Positions 1 to 12,000 of a DNA stretch of 64,000 bases are shown in pieces. Positions within the stretch are counted from its first letter, which is position 1; every line of letters begins with the position of its first letter. The stretch covers positions 186,001-250,000 of the forward strand of contig NZ_JAJQXA010000004.1 in NCBI RefSeq assembly GCF_021245985.1, given 5' to 3'. Under the pieces are notes generated by a model. That model had not been told where the DNA came from, did not search any database, and worked only from the letters and a program-made list of their open reading frames with translations. A program made the translations under genes and the position numbers. This DNA comes from Flavobacterium soyae (GTDB taxonomy: Bacteria > Bacteroidota > Bacteroidia > Flavobacteriales > Flavobacteriaceae).

Positions 1-1
1 A

Positions 2-3000
2 GTACAAAAAGGGGCAGGAGCTCCAAGTGCAGCAAGCACACCTATTACCGGACCAACATTTACTTATACAGTTACTTCTGCAAATGCAGATACTTATACA
101 TTTGTAATTACAGATGCTAATGGATGTCAGGCTACAGCGGTAACTAAGGTAGACCCTATTACAAGTCCAACAGTTACGGCTGTTCAGACCAATGCAAGCT
201 GTAATGGTGCTGCAGATGGTTCAGTTACTTTAACAGGTGCTGGAGGATCAGGCGGATTCACATACAGCAACAATGCGACGACAGGATTTACTACTAATCC
301 GGTATTCAACGGATTGGCAGCTGGTTCATATACTTTTTATGTAAAAGACAGTAAAGGATGTACAGGATCAGCAGTGGTTACAATTACACAGCCAAGTACT
401 TTGGCCGCAACAGTTGCTGTAGTTCCATTTACATGTAATGCTTCAAATGCTAAAGCAGCAGGAACAGTTACAATTAATGTTACTGCAGGTACAGGAACCG
501 CTCCTTATGAATATAGTTTTAACGGAAGCGGATACAGCTCAAATAATGTATTAACATTAAATGACAACGGAGCTAATCAGACATATACATACGCTGTTAG
601 AGATGCAAAAGGCTGTCCGGTAACAGGTTCAGGAACTTTATTGAGACTAAACCCTCCAACAGATTTAACTTTTGCTTCGCCAGCGGTTACTTGTACAGCT
701 ACAACTACTACAGTTACAGTAACGGCTGTAAACGGAGTTGGAGCTTTACAATATGAGACAATTGCTCCATCGACAGTAATCATTGCTAAACAAACATCAA
801 ACTCATTTGCAAACCTTGCACCTGGATCTTATACTTTCAGAGTTACAGATGCAAACGGATGTTATTATACAGAACCTTACATTGTAAATCCGGTTACTCC
901 AATTGCAATTACAGGAAATAAAACAAGTGATGTTTTATGTAGAGGAGGTTCAACAGGATCTGGAATTTATACAGTTTCTGGTAATGCCACAGTTGGTGCT
1001 TATACATTTACTTTAACAGCAGGAACTTTAGGTTCAGGAACATTAACACAATCAGGAAATACATTAACATTATCAAATGTTGCTGCAGGAACTTATACTG
1101 TTCAGGTTACAGATACTGCAACAGGATGTACTAATTCTGCAAGTATTGTTATTGGCCAGCCAGCGGCTGCTCTAGCAATTACTACAGCAGTAGGAACTAA
1201 TGTAAATTGTAATAATGATAATTCACAAATTACAATTACTGCAACAGGCGGCACACCAAATTATACATACGCTTTCGCGAAAAGCCCGTCAACAGTACCG
1301 TCATCGGCTTATGGCGCTAGTAATGTTTTAACAGTAGATACTAATTCTGGAGCTGATTTAGTTTGGGATGTTTACGTGAAAGATGCAAATGGCTGTATTG
1401 CTAAATCTACAGTTACAGTTATTTTGGATGCAATGCCGGCAATAACTAACGTAACGGTTAATAATCAATGTACTGCTTCTGGAAGCGGATTCACTATTAC
1501 TGCAACGGCTACAGGTTTAGCACCATTAACTTATGGAATTGCCGGTTCAACAGGAGCATTCCAGACAAGTAATATTTTTACCGTAGCTGCAGGAACTTAT
1601 ACAGTTTATGTAAAAGATAAAAACGGTTGTATTACTTCGGCTCCGGCTGCAACAGTAGTTTACCCGCAATTAACAGCAGCAGGTACAGTTACAAAAGAAC
1701 TAGATTGTACAGCTGCTCCAAACGCAACAATTACAGTTACAATTGGCGGCGGTAGATCTACATATACTTACACAGTACAAAAAGGTGCTGGTACACCAAG
1801 TGCTGCAAGTGCACCTATTACGGGGCCTACATTTACATACACAGTAACGCCTGCAAATGCAGATACTTATACATTTGTAATTACAGACTCTAACAGCTGT
1901 ACAAGAACTGCAGTTGTTACAGTTTCTCCAATTACAAATCCAACAGTTACGGCTGTTCAGGTAAATGCAAGCTGTAATGGCGCTGCAGATGGTTCAGTTA
2001 CTTTAACAGGGGCCGGAGGATCAGGCGGATTTACATATAGCAACAATGTTGCAGGACCATTTACTTCTAATCCGGTATTTACAGGATTAGCGGCAGGTTC
2101 TTATACTTTCTACGTAAAAGACAGTAAAAACTGTTCCGGATCAGCAGCGGTTACAATTACGCAGCCTGTAACATTAGCCGCAACAGTAGTTGAAGTTCCA
2201 TTCTCTTGTAATGCTTCAAATGCTAAAGTAGCAGGAACAGTTACTATTAATGTTACTGCAGGTACTGGAACTGCTCCTTACGAATACAGTTTTAATGGAA
2301 GCGGATATAGTTCAAATAATGTATTAACATTAAATGATAATGGAGCTAACCAGCCTTATACATACTCAGTTAGAGATGCAAAAGGCTGTCCGGTAACAGG
2401 TTCAGGAACTTTATTGAGATTAAACCCTCCTACAGACTTAACTTTTGCTGCTCCGGCAGTTACTTGTACAGCTACAACAACTACTGTTACTTTAACAGCG
2501 ACTAATGGTGTTGGGACTTTACAATACGAAACAATTGCTCCATCACCGGTAATCGTTCCTAAACAAACATCTAATGCTTTTGCAAATCTTGCACCAGGTA
2601 CTTACATGTTTAAAGTTACTGATGCAAACGGATGTTATTATACAGAATCATATACAGTTAATCCGGTAACTCCAATTACTGTTTTGGCGAGTAAATTAAG
2701 TGATGTATTATGTAACGGAGGCAATACAGGGTCTATAAGATTAACTGTTGGTGGTTTCGGCTCTACATATTCTTATACAGTTAATGGAGGTACAGCCGTA
2801 ACGGGGGTTAGTACTGGAACGGTGACTCTACCAAATTTAACAGCTAATACTTATGCAATTGTTGTTACTGATGAAGTGACGGGTTGTACTGCAAACACTT
2901 CAATAATAATTAATCAGCCGGCAGCTGCATTATCTGCTACATACACAGCAGTAAATGCAAACTGTTTTGTGAGTACTTCTGCAGTGACAGTTACTGCAGC

Positions 3001-6000
3001 TGGAGGAACACCAATATACAGATATTCATTTGTTCAGGATGGCGCTTCGGCAGGAACTTATTCTAACAACAATAATGCAAACTTAGATCCAGCGGTTAAC
3101 TTAAACTGGGATGCTTATGTAATTGATGCTAACGGATGTACATTTAAATTAGATATTACGATTTCTCAAGATGCTGTTCCAACTGTTACAGCTTCTGCTG
3201 CGGGTCAATGTTTTGGTGTAGGAAGTTATACTATTACTGCGACTCCGGGAGCTGGATTAGTAGCACCATTGAGCTACAGTATTAACGGCGGGGCTTCATA
3301 TCAGGCAGGAAATACTTTTGTTATTACTACTCCGGGAAGCTATACGGTTAGAATTAAGGATGGTAACGGATGTACTGCAGATAGTAATGTTGTTATTGTA
3401 AATAACGCATTAACACTAAATGCTGTATTAGACAAAGATATTACATGTTCAGCACCAACAGATGCTCAGGTTACTTTGACACCAGCGGGTGGAATCGGGC
3501 CATTTACTTATACAGCTTCTCCTAACATAGGATCATTTGCAGGAAATGTGTTTACTACTAACTCTGCAGGTTCATATACTTTCACAGTAACTGACTCTAG
3601 AGGATGTACAGCAACATCTGCTGCAGTTATCGTTACTACTCCGGTATTACCAGAGATAACAGGGGTTACACAGACACAAAGTATAAATTGTAATGGAGAT
3701 GCTACTGCAGCAATTGCTATTACAATTGATAATACAAAAGGACAGGCACCATTTGTATATACTGTTTTAAACACAACTACTGGTGTTAATTATGGTACGC
3801 AAACGTCTGGTTTAACTTCAGGTAATTATTTAATTACGGTTACTGACGCTAAAGGATGTACAGATACAGATAATATTTTTATTGCACAGCCTACACCAAT
3901 TGTTGTAAGTAGAACGATCACTCCGATTACTTGTGGAGCTGGAGGGGTTTCTTTAGGATCTATTACTATTAATTCAGTTTCTGGAGGTACACCAAACTAT
4001 ACTTATCACGTAACAGGTGTAAACGGTTATAATAAACAAATTACAGGTCAAACAGGAGCTACAGCTGTATTTGAAGTTGTTGACTTTGGTTTATATCAAA
4101 TTATTATTACTGATGCGAATGGATGTACAAATATTGAACAGAATGTATTTGTTGCGTCACCGCCAGATGATTTAGATATTACGGTAACAGCTCCACCGGC
4201 AGACTGTTCTTCATTAGGATCAGCAGTAGTAGCTATTGGTGCTGCATCTACTAATATTACAGGTAACGGTCCATTCCACTTTGCTGTTTACACAGGTCCG
4301 GGAATGACTTATACTGCTCCAACAACTTTACCATGGTATGATGAAGACGTTTTGGGAGTTCCGGCAGGAGTAAATCCAGGAAGTAAAAAAACAACGATAC
4401 CAAATTTATTGCCAGGGGTTAAATATACTTTTATTGTACACGATGCAGGAACAGGCTGCTACTATTATGAAACAGCTACAATGCCTATCCCTACAAATTC
4501 TACTTTAACGGTAAGTGGATTAGCTGCTAATAATGTTACTTGTAAAGGAAGCAACAACGGAAATGTTTCACTTACAATAAATAGCACATACCCAATTGCA
4601 ACACCAATTAGTTATGAGATATTCAACTCATTTACTATGGTTTCTACAGGGGTTACTGGAACAGGAACGGTTCCTGCTAATGGTTCACTTACACTTAGCA
4701 ACATAGGTGCATTAGGCTTTGGAAATTATGTTGTTGTAATTAGAGAAACTGCAGGTGGTACAAATGCAGGATGTAGTATTGCTACAAATACATTCAACAT
4801 TACAGAATCTGCTATTGATTTATCAGTTACAGCTTCAGTTACTAAAAATGCAAATTGTAATCCAAACTCTGGTATAATTACAGCTGTTGCAAAAGACGGA
4901 ACAGCTCCATATACTTACCAATTATTATTGTCTACAGATCCTGCACCAACAGCAGCTTCTGCAGGTTGGGCTTCTGCAAATACATTTAACAGAAATGCAG
5001 GAAATTATATTGCTTATGCAAAAGATGCTTATGGCTGTATTAAATTCGCAGCTGTTACATTAAATAAAGATGCTGATCCTACAATTACAGCTCCTGCTGA
5101 AATTTGTTATGACGGTAATCCATTCACAATTGCAATTTCTGGAACAGTTGATCCTGCAATTGTTGGCGGGGCTACTTATAGCGTAAACGGAAGCACTTTC
5201 CAAACAAGTCCAAACTTTACGTTTAATGCTTCAGGTACTTATACTTTAGTAATTAAAGACGGTAATGGCTGTACCGCTACAACTACTTATGAAGTTAAAC
5301 CGCAATTACAATTAAATGCTGCATTAACTAAAGAGTTAGATTGTACCGTAACTCCAAATGCTGAAATTACATTAACAGCAACAGGAGGTTACAATACAGC
5401 ATACACTTATGAATATTCTACAGATGGTGGTCTTACATATACATTAATGCCATCAAATGTTCTATCAACTAGTGTTTTAGCAAATTATACTTTTAGAGTT
5501 AGTGATGCTAAATTGCCAACAGCATGTCAGGCGACAACTACTTTAACATTAGATCCTATCCAATCTACTGTATTTACTACAGTTCAAACAAATGTTAGCT
5601 GTAATGGAGGTTCAGATGGAACTATTACTGTAAATGTTACTTCAGGTGTTGGTCCTTACCAATACCAATTAGATGGTGGAACTTTCCAAACATCAAATGT
5701 ATTTACAGGATTAACAGCAGGTACTGCATATATTATCACTGTAAGAGATGCTAAATCTTGTGATTATCCAAGCGCACCAATTACAATAACAGAACCAACA
5801 GCTTTAACAGCAACTTCTGTTTTAACAACAGGACTAACATGCGCTGCAGGAAATGTACCAACAAAAGCAGTAGTTACTGTAACAGCTGCAGATGGTACTG
5901 CTCCATATTTATACAGTTTTGATGGTGGAACAACTTATACAAGTACAAATACATACGAAGCTTTTGCCGGAACAACATTCAACGTTTTAGTTAAAGATGC

Positions 6001-9000
6001 TAAAGGATGTATATTTACTTTAACAAATGGTGTTAATATTCCAGCGTTAAATCCGCCAACAATTACAAATATTACAGGAACACCAATTTATTGTGCTCCA
6101 GCGGCAAGTACTACAAGTACAGTTACAATCACCACTACAAATGGTGTTGGTACTTTAGCTTACGCAATTTTATCACCTGCTAGTGCAACTTCAAACGTTT
6201 CAGGTGCTGCCAGCGGAATATTCACTTCATTAGCTCCGGATACTTACTTATTTGAAGTAACTGATGCTAACGGATGTAAAGATCAAAAATCATATACTGT
6301 TGATCCGGTAACTAATATTACAGTTGCAGGTCAATTAGTAAGTAATGTAGTTTGTAACGGAGACGGCAATGGTGCAGTTAAATTTACAGTTGCGAACTTT
6401 GGAGGTACTTATACTGCTGCATTAACAGCAGGAACAGGTACAGTAGCTCAGACAGGTAATATAGTTGACGTTACAGGATTAGTTCCTGGAACATATACTC
6501 TTGAAGTTACAGATGATGTTACACAATGTACAGCAACTGCTTCAGTAATTGTAACTGAGCCAGCAGTTCTAAACCTTAACTTGGTGAGCAATGTAAATGC
6601 AAATTGTAATTTTGGTGCAAAAGTTGAAGTTATTGCTTCAGGTGGAACACCAAACTATACTTATGCATTCGTTCAGGATGGTGTTGCTCCAGTAGCTGCA
6701 GATTATACAAATAGCGCAAGCGCTGTATTAGCTCCGGCAACAAACACTCAATGGGATGTTTACGCAAAAGATGCAAACGGATGTATCGTTAAACGCGATG
6801 TAACAATTGCTACAGATGCATTGCCAACAATTAATTCATCAGCTGGATTGTATTGTTACACAGGAGGTCCGGTGCCAATTACAATTACAGGAACTTATGT
6901 TGGTACACCAACATACAGTATTGGTAACGGATACCAAGCTAGTCCTAATTTTGTATTGAATGCACCAGGAAACTACACATTCTATATTAAAGATGGTAAT
7001 GGCTGTATCGTTTCAAGCCCTTATACATTAAATCAGGAATTATTATTACAAGCTGCTTTAACACAAGATTTAACTTGTGCAGGATCAGCTAGTATTACAT
7101 TATTGGCAACTCAAGGAACAACTACTTATACAGGATTTGAAGTTGACTTTAACGGAGGCGGATATGTTGCAGCAACATCACCTTATACTGCAGCAGCTGC
7201 TGGAACTTATACTTTCAGAGTAACAGACAGTCAGGGATGTCAGGCAGTTTCTATTCCGGTAGTAGTTACGCCAACAACAACTCCAACAGCAACATTAGCG
7301 CAAACTAACGTAAGCTGTATAGGAGGAAATGACGGAAGTATCATTGTTACTGCTGCAAATGGTATTACTCCATATCAGTATAGTATCAATGGAGGAGCTT
7401 TCCAGGCTTCAAATATATTCACAGGATTAACTGCAGGAACATACAACATTGTTGTGCGTGATGCTAAACAATGTTCTTCAGTAAGCATACAAGCTACAAT
7501 TACTGAGCCTACAGCTCTTGCTGCAACAGCTGTGCTGACACAAGGCTTAACTTGTGGTACAGGAAATGCGACTCAGCCGGCAGTTGTTACAATCAATGTA
7601 ACTGCAGGTACAGGAACAGCGCCTTACCAATACAGTTTCAATGGCGGAACAAATTACAGTACAGCAAATACATTTACAACGTATAATGCAGGAACAGTTA
7701 CAGCTTATGTAAAAGATGCTAACAACTGTATCATTGCTGTGCCGGTTACTATCACTATCCCAGCGTTAAATGCGCCGACAAATATGGATATCACAGGAAC
7801 ACCTATTTATTGTGCTCCAGCGGCTAGTACAACAAGTACAGTTACAATTAGTAACGTAATCAACGGTGTAACACCACTTCAATATGAGATTCTTTCTCCA
7901 ATTGTTGTGGCGAAACAAACTTCAGCGGTATTTGCAGGATTAACTGCAGACACTTACTTATTCCAGGTGACTGACGCTAACGGTTGTACTTATCAGGAAT
8001 CATATACTATTAATCCGGTAACTAACATTACAGTTGCGGGTCAGTTAGTAAGTGACGTAACTTGTAACGGAAATGCAAATGGAGCAGTTAAATTTACTGT
8101 TGCAAATTACACAGGTACTTATACAGCAGTATTAACTGCGGGAACAGGTACATTAACTCAAACAGGAAATACTGTAAATGTTACAGGATTAGTTCCTGGA
8201 ACATATACTCTTGAAGTTACAGATGATGTTACACAATGTACAGCAACTGCTTCAGTAGTTGTGGCTCAGCCAGCAGTTCTAAACCTTAACTTGGTGAGCA
8301 ATGTAAATGCAAATTGTAATTTCGGTGCTAAAATTGAAGTTATTGCTTCAGGCGGTACTCCAGTTTATAAATATGTGTTCGTTCAGGATGGAGTTACTCC
8401 AAATGTTTTAGATTACGATACTGTTGCAAACGCTGTATTAGACCCAACTGTAAATACTCAATGGGATGTTTATGCAATGGATGCAAACGGATGTACAACT
8501 AAACTTGATGTAACAATTGCTACAGATGCATTGCCAACAATTAATTCATCAGCTGGATTGTATTGTTACACAGGTGGACCAGTGCCAATTACAATTACAG
8601 GAACTTATGTTGGAACTCCAACATACAGCATTGGTAACGGATACCAGTCAAGCCCTAATTTTGTATTGAATGCGCCAGGAAACTATACATTCTATATTAA
8701 AGATGGTAATGGCTGTATCGTTTCAAGCCCTTATACATTGAATCAGGAATTATTATTACAAGCTGCTTTAACACAAGATTTAACTTGTGCAGGATCTGCT
8801 GTTATCACATTATTGGCAACTCAGGGTACTCATACTTATGCAGGATTTGAGGTTGACTTTAACGGAGGCGGATATGTTGCAGCAACATCACCTTATACTG
8901 CAGCAGCTGATGGAACTTATACTTTCAGAGTAACAGACAGTCAGGGATGTCAGGCAGTTTCTATTCCGGTAGTAGTTACGCCAACAACAACTCCAACAGC

Positions 9001-12000
9001 AACATTTACACAAACAAACGTAAGCTGTGTAGGAGATAATGACGGAAGTATCATTATTACTGCTGCTAATGGAGTTATTCCATATGAGTACAATATCAAT
9101 GGAGGGGCTTTCCAGGCTTCAAATATATTCACAGGATTAACTGCAGGAACATACAACATTGTTGTGCGTGATGCTAAACAATGTAGTTCAGTAAGCATAC
9201 CAGTCACTATAACTGAGCCTGCCGCTCTTGCTGCAACAGCTGTGCTGACACAAGGATTAACTTGTGGTGCAGGAAATGCTGCTCAGCCGGCAGTGGTTAC
9301 AATCAATGTAACCGCAGGAACAGGAACAGCACCTTACCAATACAGTTTCAACGGAGGAACAAATTATAGTGCAGCAAATACATTTACAACGTATAATGCA
9401 GGAACAGTTACAGCTTATGTAAAAGATGCTAATAACTGTACAATTGCTGTACCGGTAAGTATTACAATTCCGGCACTAGATCCTCCAACAATCGATTCTG
9501 TAACAGGAACAGATATTTGGTGTACACCAGCCGCAAACACAACAAGTACAGTTACTGTAACTGTTTCAAATGGTGTTGGTGCTTTACACTACGAGATTCT
9601 TTTACCGGCAAGTGCAGTTACTAATGTTTCTGGAGCAGCAAACGGAATATTTACTGGTCTTACAGCAGATACTTATTTATTCCAGGTAACTGATGAAAAC
9701 GGATGTAAAGACGAGATGTATTACACTGTTGATCCGTTAGAAAATATTACAATTGCAGGTCTGTTAGTTAATGACGTAAGTTGTAATGGTGGTTCAAATG
9801 GATCAGTGAAATTTGATGTTGATAACTTTAGCGGTGCTTATACAGCTGCTTTAATTGGAGGGCCGGCAACAGGAACTCTGACACAAGTTGGAAAAGTAGT
9901 AACTTTAACAAACTTACCAGTAGGCACATATACTGTAGAAGTTACAGACACTACATCAGGATGTACAGCTTCTGCTTCTGTAATTGTTGGTGAGCCGTCA
10001 GCATTAACATTGACTGTGGCTTCAAATGTAAATGCTAATTGTAATTCAGGTGCTCAGGTTAGCGTAACAGCAGCAGGAGGAACGCCAAATTATCAATATG
10101 CTTTCGTTGCAGGCGCAGGAACACCAACAGCAGCAGATTATACAAACAGTAATAGCGCTGTTTTAGATCCGGCTGTTAACTTAAACTGGAGAGCATATGT
10201 TTTAGATTTAAAAGGTTGTGAAACATTTATCCCAATAACAATTGCGGTAGATCCATTACCAAGTGCAATAACAGCTAATGTTACAAGCCAATGTCCTACG
10301 GCAGCAGGTGAATATACATTTACAGTTACTGTTGGTTCTGGTGTTGCACCTTACGAATACAGTATTGGAGCTGGTTTCCAAACAAGTCCAACATTTACTG
10401 TAAACGCTGCTGGAACATACGATATAACAGTAAGAGATGCAAACGGATGTACAGCAACAGCAGCAGCTGCAGTAACTATTTCTCCAGCTTTACAGTTAGA
10501 GACTACAGTTACAACATTACCAAGTTGTACATTTAATAATGGTGTAATTACTGCAACTGCTACAGGCGGTTCTGCACCAGCAAATTATAGATATACTTTA
10601 GACGGAGGTGTAATTGTAAACACAACACCGGCAGTATTTAATAACGTTGCTCCTGGTACACACGTTATCAGAGTAAGAGACGTATTAACTACATGTACTT
10701 TTGATGTTACGATTGAAATTGCTCCGGCAACAGTTATTACAGGATTAGCCTTAGTTGGAACTAATGTTTCATGTAGAGGTAATTCAGATGGTTCAATCAT
10801 GGCTAACATAGCGCCAAGTGCACCAGGTGTAAATGATAACCCTGTTTATACGTATACATTAACAGGAACTACAGTTTTAGGAGCAGCGGTTAACATACCA
10901 GCTCAAACTCAAAACATTTTTGATAACCTTCAGGCTGGAGATTATACTGTAACCGTAACTTCTGGAAGAGGCTGTGTTGATTCTGAGGATATTAGAATTC
11001 TAGAACCAAATGTAATTACAGTTAACGCACCAGTTATCACACAATACAATTGTACAACAGGAACAAATACTTCTAACTATGCAGTTATTACAGTAAATAA
11101 TGTTACCGGTGGTTCTGGAACTTATACAATTTATGAGTTCTTTAAAAATGGTATTCTGGTTCAGAAAGGTACTGACAATGCTTATACAGAATCAGACTTT
11201 ACTGGAGGAAATTACACTGTAAACGTTTACGATGATAAAGGATGTATGGGATCAAGTACAGGAACAATCACTGTTAATCCATTCATTCGTTTAGATGAAA
11301 TAAATGTGGCTGTAAATACTGCAGTAACTTGTATTTCTAATGAAGATATTACAGTAACTGTAACTTCAATAGGAGGAACACCAGCATTATTAAATTATAA
11401 TGTTGCAGGTACTGATGGAAACACATATAACCAATCGAATACAAATGGAGTTTTCACAGGACTAACTATCGGAAATTATTTAATTACCGTTACAAACCCT
11501 GCAACAGGATGTTCAATTGTACAAGCACATTATGTTAATGATCCTAATACTTTCGATATTAATGTAACGCCAGTTAACGGACAAATCTGTTACGGTACTG
11601 CAAACGGAAGCGTTGATTTAACTTTTGTAGACAATCAGTTAAACCCAACAAATGATGCAGGTGCATTCAACTATGTAATTACAGGACCAGTTCCTAGCAA
11701 TGGAACTTCTGCAAATGCCGGCCCGGTTAGAATTTCTAACCTAACTGCTGGTCAATACACAGTTGTTGCAACACTAGTAAATAACCCATTCTGTACAGTT
11801 TCTGCATTGTTCACAATAGAACAGCCTACAGCAGCTCTTACAGTAACAACAGCGAAATCTGATATTACTTGTGTAACAGGAAATAACGACGGAGAAATCA
11901 CTGCTTCAGCAGCAGGTGGATGGGATAATAAATACGAATACCAATTGGTATTGAACGGTACAACATTAGTTGATTACTCAGCTCAATTTGTATGGTCAGG

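Noticed and set aside
577..783. Reverse-strand frames inside sprB, pgk and mntH regions
   Set aside because: They have no family match, mirror the codon use of the forward gene and are fully contained in a real gene.
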